From Orientallactaga sibirica (taxonomy: Eukaryota > Chordata > Mammalia > Rodentia > Dipodidae), in contig JAEOAD010002279.1 of NCBI GenBank assembly GCA_036365145.1, positions 244,001 to 308,000 of the forward strand: a stretch of 64,000 bases of DNA, read 5' to 3'. Of the stretch, positions 1 through 11,465 are shown piece after piece (position 1 is the first letter of the stretch; each line of letters opens with the position of its first letter). The notes under the pieces were generated by a model, which was not told the origin of the DNA, searched no databases, and saw nothing but the letters and a program-made list of their open reading frames with translations. The position numbers and the translations under genes are program-made.

Positions 1-1112
1 CCTGGCGGCACTGCCTTGTCAGGAGTTGGTTCCAGCAGCAGCCATCTTTTGTTTCCAGCCTTTCTCCACTCTCCTCGGAGGTGCCAGACCTAGCTAGGAC
101 ATTGCATCCTTCTCAGAGGCTGGACACCCTGTTCCTGGGATCACAGAACAGTGTCCTAAAGGCTGTCTGGGGTTGGGCGACAATGGCTTAGTGCCCTGGA
201 CACTCAGCTGCTGCATACATCCCCAGACGTTTGCCCTTCTGAAGCAGCTCCTTCCTCCCATGTCATAAGGAGATCCGTTGCCTCCCGAAGGAGGGCGAAC
301 TTCTGCCTCTGTGCTACTCAGGCAGAAAATACCCCCTTTCAGCGTGTTCTGTGGAAAGCCCCAGGGTCTCTCGAAGCCAAGAGGGAGACAAGGGGCTCCC
401 CGGGCGCCCCAATGCAACCAAGAGAAGAGGACAAAGGGACAGGATAAGCGGGAAGCTACTATCTACAACCCACAGACTGAGACAAGAAGATGAAGCGGCC
501 ATCCACGCTGACCTTTCTTTCCAGCTGCCTGGCAGCCTTTCCCTTTGGAAAATTAAACTTTCCACAGTGTCTGTCTTAATTATGCACGGACACAGTTGCT
601 TTGCATATCCAAATCCACACAGGACCATGAAGCAGACAAATAATTGTCGCCTGGTGGGTGAGGAAGGAGGCTGGATGGCTGTAGACAGGAGGCAAACTGG
701 ATGACCACAAAGGAGAAAACTGGATAAAGTGTGCCATGGCCTCCAGCCTTTACACAGTTGGCTCTCTGTGTCCCCGGGGTCCACAGCTGTGCAGTCAACC
801 AAAATATTTGGAAAAATTCCATCTGCACTCAACGCGCACAGATTTTTTTCCCCTCTCTTGTCACTATTCCCCAAACAATACCTTACCATAGCTATTTCCA
901 TAGATTTTTAGCATTAGATATTATCATGAATCCAAAGATGATTTTAGAAGTATATGAGAGGGTGTGTGCAGGGTATATGTAAATGCTACGCTATTTTTCA
1001 GAAGGGAACCATTCTGCCATGGACAATCCAGGGTGACTCCAGGAGCTTATGAACTTGCACTGACAAACTTCTCTCTAATAAAACTGTAAATTTTGTGTGC
1101 TTCTTCTTCTTT
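1..1112. other. Non-repetitive stretch, no gene recognised
   Basis: I see no SINE, LINE or known exon here. Open frames exist on both strands (the longest about 195 codons on the minus strand, 314-901), but they overlap one another, resemble nothing I know and show no start or splice context, so I treat them as chance. Confidence 0.6.
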
Positions 1113-1318
1113 TTTATAAATATTTATTTATTTGGGAGAGGGAAAGAGGCTGAGAGAGAGAGAAAGAATGGGCACACCAGAGCTTCCAGCCACTGCAAAC
1201 GAACTCCAGATGCATGTGCCACCTTGTGCATCTGGTTTACGTGGGTCCTGGGGAATCGAACCTGGGTCCTTTGGCTTTTCAGGCAAGCGCCTGAACCACT
1301 AAGCCCTATCTCCAGCCC
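1113..1318 (-). mobile_element. B2-superfamily SINE, subtype I
   Basis: Minus-strand copy. It reads TATTTATTTGGGAGAGG, then a GA-rich stretch, CCAGCCACTGCAAAC and ends at TCTCCAGCCC, the complement of the SINE head. Body close to full length, with the head slightly mutated (AAGCCCTATCTCC). Confidence 0.85.
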
Positions 1319-1820
1319 ATAAATATATATATTTTAAAAATGTCCAAAAATGACACAGACAAGCAAATGGGCCAGAGCACTACAGTGGGGGCTTATGGAC
1401 ATGAAAGAGCTGTTTTTTATTCTTCAGCCAGCAGAGAGCAGAAAGCACATGATAGGGGACACTCAAGTCTGTTGGGGTGAGTCATATGCTGTACCCTCCG
1501 ACCACACACTATGCTGCCAGGGTGGGGGCCTCCACATGCTGAGGGGGCGGCACACTGAGGAGTTGGGGTGGTGTCTGTCAGAGGGCTCCACAGTTGACCT
1601 CCTGGTGGCTCAGCACTTACAGCCATTCTAATGACAAGGGCTTCAGTATCCACACAGTTGGTTCCGTTCTGAGGCTGGGAGGGATACATAGGCCACGGTA
1701 TTTATTTTCTAAATCATCTAGATCTGCAATATTTAAAAAAAAAAATGAAAAGTTAGACTGAAACTTCTTACCTAAGAGTTCTGGTTAAAATAAGGCGTCT
1801 TACAAAACAATTCATTTTAA
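1319..1820. other. Spacer without recognised gene
   Basis: About 500 bp of moderately GC-rich sequence between two SINEs. Overlapping open frames of about 90 codons occur on both strands (1350-1689), with no family resemblance that I can see. Confidence 0.5.
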
Positions 1821-2060
1821 GGGCTGGAGAGATGGCTTGGCAGTGAAGGCGCCTGCCTGCCAAGCCTAAGAAGCCCATTCGCATCTCCAGGTCTCACATT
1901 TAGCCAGACGCAAACGTGATGCAAGCGCACAATGCCACACTTGCCCACAAGGGGCGCACATGCCTGAAGTTCGTTCACTGGGGCTGAGAGGCCCTGGTGT
2001 GACCATTCTCTCTGCCTCCTCCTCTCTCTCTCTGTCTCTCTCAAATAATAATAAAAAAAG
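1821..2060 (+). mobile_element. B2-superfamily SINE, subtype II
   Basis: Starts at GGGCTGGAGAGATGGC and runs through the subtype II middle to a CT-rich tract and an AATAATAATAAA tail. The internal B box is degraded. Confidence 0.85.
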
Positions 2061-2119
2061 AAATTAATGTTAAAATAATTCCCAAATGAAAAGGTTTTTT
2101 TTTTTTTAATCAGTTATTT

Positions 2120-2335
2120 GGGCTGGAGAGATGGCTTAGCAGTTAAGGCACATGCTTGCAAAGCCTAAGGACCCTGGTTCAATTTTCCAGGTCCCATGTA
2201 AGCCAGATGCATGAGGGGGTGCATGCATCTGGAGTTTGTTTGCAGTGGCTGGAGGCCTGGCACACCCATTCTGTCTCTCCCTCTCTCACTTTCCCTTTCT
2301 CTGTCTCTAATTAATAAATAAATAAGTAAATAAAT
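2120..2335 (+). mobile_element. B2-superfamily SINE, subtype I, with TSD
   Basis: Complete copy flanked by a perfect 12-bp TSD, AATCAGTTATTT, at 2108-2119 and 2336-2347. The tail is CT-rich followed by (AAAT)n. Confidence 0.92.
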
Positions 2336-2652
2336 AATCAGTTATTTATTTAAGTGGTGAGATTGAGTAGTTTTATTTTGCTGTGTTTCCAAGTATTCTC
2401 CCAGGACTATGCATTATTTTATGAGATGATTTTGATAGGTCCTAGGTGATTAAGTCCTAAGCCTGAACCCTGTTCTTAGCACAGCATTTGACTTTTCTAC
2501 GAATGCACCTGATTGCTCCACTCTAGTAGCCTGTTTCTTCCCATATGTTTTTGAGGGAGTCCTCCACATCCTTTAACAAAATCACATGTTTTTTGTCTGT
2601 CTTCTGTTCTTGTAAGAGTTCAGCCCCAGGGCTGTACAGGGCAGGCTGAGTT

Positions 2653-2891
2653 TGTTTTTTTTTTAAATATTTTATTATTTATTTGAGAGAGAGAGATGCA
2701 GAAATAGGCAGGTAGAGAGAGAGAGAGAGAGAAAACGGGCATGCCAGGGCCTCCAGCCACTGCAAATGAGCTCCAGATGCATGCGCCACCTTGTGCATCT
2801 GGCTTACATGGGTCCTGGAGAATCGAGCCTCGAACCGGGGTCCTTAGGCTTCACAGGCAAGTGCTTAACCGCTAAGCCATCTCTCCAGCCC
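2653..2891 (-). mobile_element. B2-superfamily SINE, subtype I
   Basis: Full-length minus-strand copy. It carries a small duplication around the B-box region (GAATCGAGCCTCGAACCGGG), seen again in the copy at 37330. Confidence 0.9.
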
Positions 2892-3240
2892 TTGTGTTTC
2901 TTTTTCCAGAAACTGTGGCACAGAGAAGGCTAGGGGAGATATAAAGAGATGAAGAGGCTGCAAGACAGGACTTAGACTCAAGGCATGATGCTGGCCAGTG
3001 ATTCACATGAGGGTGACGTGGCCTTAAGCATGCACAGATGGTGCTGTGTGGCTCACAGAATGCCTGCACATCCACAGAAAAGCTTTATAGTATAGCAGCT
3101 CCAGTTCTCGCCGTTGGCCGTGGATTTCGGAAGCACGTGCTTTGGCATTCGCAGTTCCTGCCCTACCAGGAAAAGTTCACCAGGTTTCATCTCAAGGGCT
3201 TCCTCAGAGAAGCCTTCTCTTGAATCTAGATAGAATTAAT

Positions 3241-3530
3241 TTTTTAAAAATTTTATTTATTTTATTTTTGGAGAGACACAGAGAGAGAGAGACAAACAGA
3301 CAAAGAGGGAGAGGGAGACAGATAGAAATGAGCGCACCAGCAGTCTCTCAGCTGCTGTGGACGAAATCCAGATGCGTGCGCCCCCTCGTGGGAAAGTGCG
3401 GCATTGCGCCCTTGCATCACTTTGCATCTGGCTAAACATGGGACCTGGAGATTGGAACCGCTGGAGATTGGAACCAGCGTTCTTAGGCTTAGGAGGCAGG
3501 CGCGTTAACTGCTAAGCCATCTCTCCAGCC
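3241..3530 (-). mobile_element. B2-superfamily SINE, subtype II, with TSD
   Basis: Subtype II copy with the duplicated GGAGATTGGAACC block. A near-perfect 15-bp TSD (CTAGATRGAATTAAT) lies at 3226-3240 and 3531-3545. Confidence 0.92.
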
Positions 3531-3787
3531 CTAGATGGAATTAATCGCAACTTCCTCTGTGCTCCTTGCACGCATTGTGCACACCTGGTATTTTCATAGG
3601 CAGTTCTGGCAGAGTATAACAAGGCTCTATTTTCTCCGTTACAGCATGACCTTTTCAAGGTCAAGTGTGGAGCCTCATTCATCTGTACACGTGGTCATTT
3701 AGCACTGTGGCTGGTATAGGGACGGTGCTGCATGAGGGAAGAACCCAGTAAAGGCAAGCAAGGCTGCTCTTCTTTTTTCCAAAAAAA

Positions 3788-3995
3788 TAAAATTTTATTT
3801 ATTTATTTGAGAGAGAAAAAGAGGCAGAGAGAGAGAGAGAGAGAATAGGTATGCCATGGCCTCCAACCACTCCAAACGAACTCCAGAAGTGTGTGCCCCC
3901 TTGTGCATCTGGTTTACGTGGGTCCTGGAGAATTGAACTAGCATCCTTTGGCTTTGTAGGCAAGTGCCTTAACCGCTGAGCCATCTCTCCAGCCC
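3788..3995 (-). mobile_element. B2-superfamily SINE, subtype I
   Basis: Minus-strand copy from a TATTTATTTATTTGAGAG tail to CTCTCCAGCCC. Confidence 0.9.
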
Positions 3996-4009
3996 CCAAG
4001 GTTCCTCCT

Positions 4010-4115
4010 TTTGATAGAGGAGTCAGCTGAACGCAGCTGATAAGTAATGAAGCTTGGATCTGAACTTGGGTCAGCATAAACCTGTGCTCTTTAACCACCA
4101 TGACAGTCACTGTCC
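4010..4115 (-). mobile_element. MIR-like ancient SINE relic
   Basis: The order of words (GCTGATAAGTAATGAAGCTTG, GATCTGAACTTGGGTC, CTGTGCTCTTTAACCAC) follows the complement of the MIR 5' half. Strongly diverged. Confidence 0.5.
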
Positions 4116-4180
4116 ACCTCATCATCCTCATCACCTTCTTGGTTCCAGCTTTGGCTCAAGAATATAAGAAATACATATGC

Positions 4181-4345
4181 AGGGGCATGGTGGCACACAC
4201 CTTTCATCCCAGCACTCGGGAGGCAGAGGTAGGAGGATCGCTGTGAGTTCGAGGCCACCCTGGGACTACAGAGTGAATTCCAGGTCAGCCTGGGCTTGAG
4301 CGAGACCCTGCCTCAAAAAAACAAAAAAGTAAAAAAAAAAAAAGA
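4181..4345 (+). mobile_element. B1 SINE
   Basis: Starts GGGGCATGGTGGCACACACC, has the full GCAGAGGTAGGAGGATCGC core and ends in an A-rich tail. Confidence 0.92.
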
Positions 4346-4485
4346 AGACTTGATGTACTGAGAAACGCACCATGGTCATTGTTATTATCACCCTCACCTT
4401 CTCCCTGTCTTTCGTGAGTCCTCTGTATAACTCAAAATGTGTTGACTTTTGAGGCATGCTGCTGGTACATTGTAAGGTTGTTTTC

Positions 4486-4491
<6 letters not shown>

Positions 4492-4516
<25 letters not shown>

Positions 4517-4701
4517 CAGATAGAGAATGGGTGTGCCAGAGCCTCTCAGCTGCTGTGAACATGCTGTGCATGCGCCCCCTTGTGGGCAAGTGTGGCATTG
4601 CGCCCTTGTGTTACTTTGCGTCTGGCTAAATGTGGAGAATCAAACAGGCGTTCTTAGGCTCGGCAGGCAGGCACCTTAACTGCTAAGCCATCTCTCCAGC
4701 C
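4492..4701 (-). mobile_element. B2-superfamily SINE, subtype II, internally deleted
   Basis: Has CTCTCAGCTGCTGTGAAC and the GGGCAAGTGTGGCATTGCGC block, but the segment between them is shortened. The tail side begins in a short GT run. Confidence 0.85.
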
Positions 4702-4922
4702 TGTTTTTCTTTCTTCTTTTTTTTTAATGACTCTTATGACAGCTGACACAGTTCTGGAATATCAACACTGAGCAATAGACTTATTGATGTGACCTGCTGG
4801 CCTTTAAATTCTAGAATGACGACATGTCCCACAACTGAGCATTGGGGGACTGAACAAGCTTGGCCATAGCCTGAGGAAAAGTTGTTGCTTTTTACTTCTC
4901 TGTGTATATATATATTTTGTAT

Positions 4923-5142
4923 TTTACTTTTATTTATTTATTTGAGAGACAAGAGAGAGACAGAAAAGAGAGAGAGAGAGAGGAGGGAAAACAGGCATGC
5001 CAGGGCATCCAGCCACTACAAACAAACTCCAGAGGCATGTGCCACTTTGTGCATCTGGCTTTATGTGGGTCCTGGGGAATCGAACATGGGTCCTTTGGCT
5101 TGGCAGGCAAGTGTGTTAACCGCTAAGCCATCTCTCGAGCCC
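4923..5142 (-). mobile_element. B2-superfamily SINE, subtype I
   Basis: Minus-strand, full length, ending TCTCGAGCCC where most copies have TCTCCAGCCC. Confidence 0.9.
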
Positions 5143-5413
5143 TGTTCTTCACTTCTGCATCCAGAAGTGTACAGAGCTGAGCACTGAGGGGTTTACACCC
5201 TGCTTCTTCATTGACTTGCAAAGTGATTTTAGATCCATTATGCCTGTGTCTCTTGATTTCTTCACATATGAAAATAAGAGGAATGATGTATCCAACTTCC
5301 CTCACAGTGTGGGTGAAGGTTTACATAGACTCATGTATGTAAAATTGCTTTTCACTCCATGCAGTCCTTTGCACTGGCAAGACACTCATGTTATTAGAAG
5401 TGGGAGGAAAAGG

Positions 5414-5564
5414 AGCCAGGCGTGGTGGTGCACACCATTAATTCCCAGCACTCGGGAGGCAGAGGTAGGAGGATCGCCGTGAGTTCAAGGCCACCCTGAG
5501 ACTACATAGTGAATTCCAGGTCAACCTGAGCTAGTGTGAAACCCCACATCGGAAAAAAAAAAAA
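5414..5564 (+). mobile_element. B1 SINE
   Basis: Complete B1 from GCCAGGCGTGGTGG to an A13 tail. GAGGAAA-like flanks suggest a TSD. Confidence 0.9.
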
Positions 5565-6430
5565 AGAGGAAATAGAATCATAAGCTGATTAAAACTGGGT
5601 GCTAGAGTTCAGGAAAATCCTTGAGCTCCAAAACCTAGGTTCATGTCTACTTTTTTTTTTTCTTATATTTCAATGTTGTTTATTGAGGAGTGAATGAGAG
5701 ACTACTGCCAGACATGCCAACATCGTGTCACTTTTAACCAAAGAATTGAATAAAATAAGACTGAGAAGGGTCATTATTAAATTATTATTATTTTTATTTA
5801 GGGAAGTACAGAACCAAGGGAAGGAAAATGAATATAGCCACGCAACTTAAGAATCCACGTGGACTTAGAAAAACCGTGCGGAGGACAGAAGAGGGAATAC
5901 CAAGAACTCCTGCCGTGTGGAGAGCAGAAGGGGCAAAGAGCCCATGTGGAAGTAGAAAATAGGGGCTAGAGGGTTCGGGCGGTCAGGCAGTCCAGAGAGC
6001 TTCCGCCCTCCCACAAATGCATTTATAACCTTATGGTGGTGGGCTCTACCTTCCAGCTCAGGTGAGCTAAGAGTGAGGGCCGATTGGTCTGGGGCAGAGG
6101 CTGTCTCAGGAAGCCACCATCCATGACACCAAGTTCTGGGGGCTGAACTTGACCAATCACAGTGTCGGGATTAAATCCTAGGAATAGTGTAGCTACCTGA
6201 CTCGCTCTCATGATTAAATAATATAGCCTCTTTTATCTTTATTCTGTCTGGTGTTTTGGTAAATCATGTTCCATTTCCTCTCTTCAGACCTGTCTAAAAC
6301 ATCCCAACATCCTTTCAGCATGAGAGAAAAAAGAGAGAGAGAGGGATAAAGAAGAGAGAAGGGAGGTCTATATATACATATATATAGACCATGACAGCAT
6401 ATTTTACTGTAGCACCACAAAGGGATCATT
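5565..6430. other. Spacer without recognised gene
   Basis: Unclassified sequence. It includes an inverted TATATA run at 6369-6387 (TCTATATATACATATATATAGA). No exon is recognised. Confidence 0.5.
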
Positions 6431-6439
6431 ATGGTCAGA

Positions 6440-7190
6440 CTTATCTGTGTGCAGCCCATATTTGATGGCTCTCTTTTAAATAGTTCTCCAGGAGGTTGGC
6501 AACTGATTGCTTTTCAAAGCCCTTTTTTTTTTTGGAGAGAGACCCACAGAGAGACAGAGAGAGAGAGGGAGAGGAAGGCAGATAGAGAATGGGCGCGCCA
6601 GCAGCCTCTCAGCTGCTGGGAACAAACTCCAGATGCATGCGCCCCCTTGTGGGCAAGCGTGGCATTGCACCCTTGTGTCACTGCATCTGGCTAAACCCAG
6701 GACCTGGAGATTGGAACTGGTGTTCTTAGGCTTAGCAGGCAGGTGCCTAAACCGCTAAGCCATCTCTCCAGCCCAAGCCCTGCATTTTGTCACCATCATT
6801 TTCTTCAAACATAAGTCTGGGCTGCAGCCCCACCTTCTGTCTTCTGTCTGTCCTGGAGCTGAGGAGTAAGGAAGGTGTAGTTTCGTGGTGGGCTGGAGGG
6901 TAACCCGATTGCCTTGGAGGCATGCTTAGTTTAATGCTCATGGCTGAGTCACCCTTAACCAGATGTTGACGGTAGAGCTCCTCTTGTGTTCTTTTAAACT
7001 TTATACCATTTTCCTTCATCAACATAATGGAGATGTTTTCTGATGGAACATTTGGCTGGCTTTGGAATAAATGGTCCTTTTCCTCCTTTCTGGACTTGGA
7101 GGGGGGGTCTACTGCACACCGGCTACGTTTGCGGAATTGCTGAACTTTTGAATCCCCAGTTGCTTCTACTGCCAAGGTCAAGGATGGCAT
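6440..7190 (-). pseudogene. Possible pseudogene fragment: open frame interrupted by a SINE
   Basis: I do not recognise this. A minus-strand frame starts at an ATG near 7190, runs to 6775 and enters a SINE. If the SINE and one TSD copy are ignored, the same frame continues from about 6520 to a TAA at about 6440, giving roughly 165 codons of charged, mixed composition. A C-rich homopolymer near 7102-7110 could hide a frameshift. An AATAAA lies downstream on the minus strand near 6240, but I see no poly(A) tail. An open frame of this length could occur by chance in 64 kb, so the call is weak. Confidence 0.2.
6521..6774 (-). mobile_element. B2-superfamily SINE, subtype II
   Basis: Runs from a T-rich tail to CTCTCCAGCCC. 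Short TSD (AAGCCCT) on both sides. It interrupts the open frame described at 6440-7190. Confidence 0.9.
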
Positions 7191-7940
7191 GCTGTCCCCA
7201 TGTTTTCTCCTGTTCGTCGCCTTACACCATCTGCAAAGAGGTTGTTAAGGCTCCTGAGGGGGATCCCATCAAACAGGTGTTTACATCCTTAAATTTCGAA
7301 TCGGGATATTTCTGGAAACAGGCACACAGCCTTTGAGTTCAGAAGAACGATCTTAGCAGCAGGGAGCAGGAAATTTACCTGCAGAATGAAAAGACTGAAT
7401 TAAGGTTGGGCAACTTGTCGTCAACAGAGGAACATAGGAGATTACTCAGCACAGCTCCAGACACCAAACTGGAGTCATAAATGTTTACGGGTTGGAGGAA
7501 GGGAGGGAAGAAGGGAAGGTTCCAGGGAGTGACATTGTCAATACTGCCTCACCTCTGCACGTGGAGATGCTAGATTTCAGAGGTGTCTGCCCTGTGCTAC
7601 CTTCTAGACTTCTCTCTGTGCCCAGCTTTGCAGAATGCAGTCTACAGAATGGTGCCAGCTGAATCCTCTGGAGCTTGTTAGTCGTGTCCATATTAAGCCA
7701 CTAGTCCAGACCCACCACCTCAGCATCTGCATTGGAACAAGATACCCGGGTAGAATATACCTGAGTGGAATGCTCAGTGAGTGACACGCTCCGTGAGTCC
7801 CTCACTGTTGCCACCTGAATGCCGAGGGCTCCTACATATGCCCCTTCAGCCTTAGTATACTCCGTAACTTGAGATTCAAGTGTTTGATTGCTCATTGCTT
7901 GCTGGGCTTTCTCGTCTGGAAATCAGTAGGACGTCTCAAA
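7191..7940. other. Spacer without recognised gene
   Basis: Unclassified sequence of about 750 bp. No repeat family or exon recognised. Confidence 0.5.
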
Positions 7941-7941
7941 A

Positions 7942-8128
7942 AAATTTAAATATTTTTATTACTTATTTGCAAGGAGAGAGAGAGAGAAATGGGCACACAC
8001 CACAGCCTCCAAACTCCAGACAGTGCACCACTCTGTGCATCTGGCTTTATGTGGGTACTAGGGAATTGAAACTTGGTCCTTAAGCCCTGTGGACAAGTGT
8101 CCCAACTGCTAAGTCATGTCTGCAGCCC
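7942..8128 (-). mobile_element. B2-superfamily SINE, subtype I, old copy with TSD
   Basis: Diverged and internally shortened, ending GTCTGCAGCCCC. TSD GGACRTCTCAAA lies just before 7942 and again after 8128. Confidence 0.85.
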
Positions 8129-8167
8129 CGGACATCTCAAATTTTATATGGCTTCAAAACAACACTT

Positions 8168-8379
8168 GGGACTGGAGAGATGGCTTAAGGGTTAAGGCGC
8201 CTGCCTCCTAAGCCTAAGAACACTGGTTCCAATTTCCAGCGGTTCCAATCTCCAGGTCCCACGTTTAGCCAGATGCAAAGTGAGGCAAGGGCGCAATGCC
8301 GCACTTGACCACAAGGGGGCGCACACATCTGGATTTCATTCGCAGCAGCTGAGACACTGCTGGCGCGCCCATCTCTGTC

Positions 8380-8424
<45 letters not shown>

Positions 8425-8464
8425 TTGTGTGTGTCTCTCTCCAAAATAATAATAATAATAAAAA
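8168..8464 (+). mobile_element. B2-superfamily SINE, subtype II, with expanded CT tract
   Basis: Starts GGGACTGGAGAGATGG. It has the duplicated GGTTCCAAT block and a pure CT run at about 8383-8416 before the AATAATAATA tail. AACACTTG repeats on both sides as a probable TSD. Confidence 0.9.
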
Positions 8465-8579
8465 AACACTTGATCATCCAAACCACTTCTCTGATTTTCT
8501 CCTTCCCCAGACATGGCACCATCACCCACAAAGCTCCTCAGGCCCAAAATATATATGTTGTTTTGATTTTTCTCTCTCT

Positions 8580-8798
8580 CTCTCTCTATTTTTTTATTTT
8601 TTCATTTATTTATTTGAGAGAGAGAAGGAGAAAGAGGCAGATAGAGAATGGGTGTGCCAGGGCCTCCAACTATTAAAACCAAACTCCAGACACCTGTGCC
8701 CCCTTGTGCATCTGGCTTACGTGGGTCTTGTGGAGTTGAACTTGGGTCCTTTGGCTTTGCAGGCAAACGCCTTAACTGCTAAGCCATCTGTCCAGCTG
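8580..8798 (-). mobile_element. B2-superfamily SINE, subtype I
   Basis: Minus-strand copy ending CCATCTGTCCAGC. TTGATTTT/TTGATTTC flanks are consistent with a TSD. Confidence 0.88.
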
Positions 8799-9079
8799 TT
8801 GATTTCTTTCTTTTCCTCACCTCACGTATTCAATTTATCAGCCAGTCCTGCCATTTTCCCTTGAAGTGTATGCCTACCTCCTTCCACTTCTCTGTGTTCC
8901 CATGTTGTCCGTTCCTAGCTCAGTTTTTCTTATCCATTGTTTTTGTCTGAATTACCACCCACTTTCCCTTTTGCCTCATAGAAGCCATTTGCCAAAAGGT
9001 CAGTGGAGAAAGCTTTTCAAAACATGTATCATATAATTTTCTTGCTTCTCTTCCAGATGACCTCGTATTTCATCTTGAA

Positions 9080-9420
9080 TCCTGATACAACCTGTCACCT
9101 CCTTACCTCTCTGATACAAACTACCTCCTTTGCCCCCCTTCTATACTCTGCTCCACCTCGGGGCCTCTGTACAAGCCAGTCCTGCTTTATAGGATGTTTC
9201 TTTTGATCTAACGCGGTGTTTATTTCCCTTGTCACTGCAGTCCCAGATCAAATGTCACCTCTTTATCCTAGCCTTTCACGATCACATAATTTCAATTTAT
9301 TCCATGTGCCCCGAGCTGATCATCTGCATGGTATGACACTACTGGTTTTGCAGCATTGGCTGTGGGCGAGCAGGATGTGTGTGCGCTGCTCTCTCATATG
9401 GACTGTAAGCAGAATCGGTC
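9080..9420 (+). mobile_element. L2 LINE 3'-end relic
   Basis: Follows the known L2 3' order: GGGGCCTCTGTACA, TCCCAGATCAAATGTCACCT, a CACATAATTT-type stretch, then GGACTGTAAGC. Old and strongly diverged. Confidence 0.6.
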
Positions 9421-9682
9421 TGCTCATGCTATGACTGTGAACGAAAGGCATGTTTCTAGCTGATCCTGGAGAACACAGGACACCTATAATGTCATTCTAC
9501 AAGTAGACTGGCGAATAGAATATTTCCAAGGGCCACCAGCCCACCTTCATCAGTTCCTACAGAACCTGTCTGTACATGGTTGAGCAGGTGAGAAAGGACT
9601 GTCAGGGGTCAGCCGTCATTGGCTTGGGAGAAATACAGTTTGTTTTCCTTCCTCTTCCAATATGTGCATGACCCCTGTCTGA

Positions 9683-9895
9683 ATTTTTATTATTATTTAT
9701 TTATTTGGGGGGGAGAGGGAGTGTGCAAATGAGTGAGAGAATGGGGTTGCCAGGGCCTCCAGCCACTGCAAATGAACTCCAGACATGTGCGCCCCCTTGT
9801 GCATGCATCTGGCTGACATGGGTCCTAGGGAGTCAAACCTGGGTCCTTTGGCTTTGCAGGCAAACGCCTTACATGTTAAGCCATCCCTCCAGCCC
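9683..9895 (-). mobile_element. B2-superfamily SINE, subtype I
   Basis: Full minus-strand copy, with a G7 run in the tail-proximal GA tract and the ending CCCTCCAGCCCC. Confidence 0.9.
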
Positions 9896-10049
9896 CTCCC
9901 TTATTTGTTGGAGCATTCCTTTCACAGTCTGGAGTGCTTTCAAGAAGGGGAGAATAGCTTTTCATTCTCTGGAAGGTGGTTGATGTCTACTGCAGCCTGG
10001 TTGATGCCACTCCTGCCTAAGCAGGGGTTCTTTTTTAAAATATATATCT

Positions 10050-10200
10050 AAGGGCCGGGCATGGTGGCGCACGCCTTTAATCTCAGCACTTCGGAGGCAG
10101 AGGTAGGAGGATCGCCGAGAGTTCGAGGCCACCCTGAGACTACATAGTTAATTCCAGGTCAGCCTGGGCTAGAGTGAGACCCTACCTCGAAAAACCAAAA

Positions 10201-10243
<43 letters not shown>

Positions 10244-10246
10244 AAT
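10050..10246 (+). mobile_element. B1 SINE inserted in the tail of another SINE
   Basis: Complete B1 ending in a long (AAAT)n run (10198-10245). Perfect 13-bp TSD AAAATATATATCT at 10037-10049 and 10247-10259. The TSD belongs to the tail of the minus-strand SINE that follows. Confidence 0.93.
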
Positions 10247-10259
10247 AAAATATATATCT

Positions 10260-10466
10260 TATTTTTATTTATTTATTTATTTGACAGAGAGAAATAGAGG
10301 AAGAGAGAGAGAGAGAATGGACACAACAGGGCCTCCAGCCACTGCAAACATATTCCGGATGCATGCGCCCCCTTTTGAATCTGGCTTATGTGAGTCCTAG
10401 GGATTCCAAGCTGGGTCCTTTGGCTTTCTAGGCAAATGCGTTAAACGCTAAGCCATCCCTCCAGCC
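10260..10466 (-). mobile_element. B2-superfamily SINE, subtype I, host of a B1
   Basis: Minus-strand copy. Its TSD (CCTAAGCAGRRGTTCTT) is at 10016-10032 and 10467-10483, so the B1 at 10050-10246 lies inside this element's tail. Confidence 0.92.
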
Positions 10467-10527
10467 CCTAAGCAGAAGTTCTTAAGGCTTCACATCTGCC
10501 TATGGCTGACACACCCACTTATTTCTT

Positions 10528-10748
10528 TATTTCTTTTTTAAAAGTATTTTATTTTTATGTATTTGACAGAGAAAGAGGGAAAGGGAGAGAGGGAGAGAAT
10601 GGGCATGCCAGGGCCTTCAGCCACTTCAAACAAACTCCAGACGCATGCAGCACCTTGTGCATCTGGCTAACGTGGGTCCTAGGGACTCGAACCTGGGTCC
10701 TTTGGCTTTGTAGGCAAGTGCCTTAACTGCTAAGCCATCCCTCCAGCC
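10528..10748 (-). mobile_element. B2-superfamily SINE, subtype I, with TSD
   Basis: Perfect 14-bp TSD CCCACTTATTTCTT at 10514-10527 and 10749-10762. Confidence 0.93.
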
Positions 10749-10994
10749 CCCACTTATTTCTTATAGCTTGGGCAGTTAGAATGGTAGCTAGGGTCAATTC
10801 AGAAAAGAAGCCCAGGTAAGAGATGCTTAGTCCATATGGGCTCTGTTCACGGCCCCTCTACCTGAGGAAGAAGAGTAAAAGAGAAGCTGTCCAGCCGTTC
10901 CTTCTCCAACATCATGTCCCTCAGACACAGGCCTGCTCGCAGCAAGGGGGAGAGGAAGCGTTCATCCAACTGGATGAGATTATAGGTTTGTTAC

Positions 10995-11234
10995 ATTTTC
11001 ATTTATTTTTTTATTTGAGAGAGAAAGAGGGAGAGAAAATGAGGGAGTAAAGGAGGGAGCTTTTGGGTGCTCCAGGGCCTCTAGCCACTGCAGATGAACT
11101 CCAGGCGCATGCATCACTTTGTGTGTTTGGATTTATGTGGGTACTTGGGAATCGAACCCAGGGAGTGAGGCTTTGCAAGCAAGTGAGGCTTTGCAAGCAA
11201 GTGCCTTTAACTGCTGAACCATTTTTCCAACTCG
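10995..11234 (-). mobile_element. B2-superfamily SINE, old copy
   Basis: Diverged. Near its head a 17-bp piece (GTGAGGCTTTGCAAGCA) is repeated in tandem at about 11166-11200. Confidence 0.85.
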
Positions 11235-11271
11235 CTTGGATATTTCTTTCTTTTCTTTTCTTTCTTTTTTC

Positions 11272-11442
11272 TTTTTTTTTTTTTTTGTTGTTTTTCGAGG
11301 TAGGGTTTCACTCTGGCCCAGGCTGACCTGGAATTCACTATGTAGTCTCAGGGTGGCCTTGAACTCTTGGCAATCCTCCTACCTCTGCCTCCCAAGTGCT
11401 GGGATTAAAGGATTAAAGGCATGCACCACCACGCCTGGCTCT
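11272..11442 (-). mobile_element. B1 SINE
   Basis: Minus-strand B1 from a T-rich tail to CACCACGCCTGGC. It has a 10-bp internal duplication (GGATTAAAGGATTAAAGG). Flanks share GGATATTTCTTTCTTT, a TSD. Confidence 0.92.
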
Positions 11443-11465
11443 GGATATTTCTTTCTTTCTTTCTT

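Noticed and set aside
314..901. 195-codon minus-strand frame as a gene
   Set aside because: Overlaps several other frames of similar length, shows no known domain, and the length is possible by chance in 64 kb.
8383..8416. CT microsatellite as an independent feature
   Set aside because: It is the ordinary pyrimidine tract of the subtype II SINE in which it lies.
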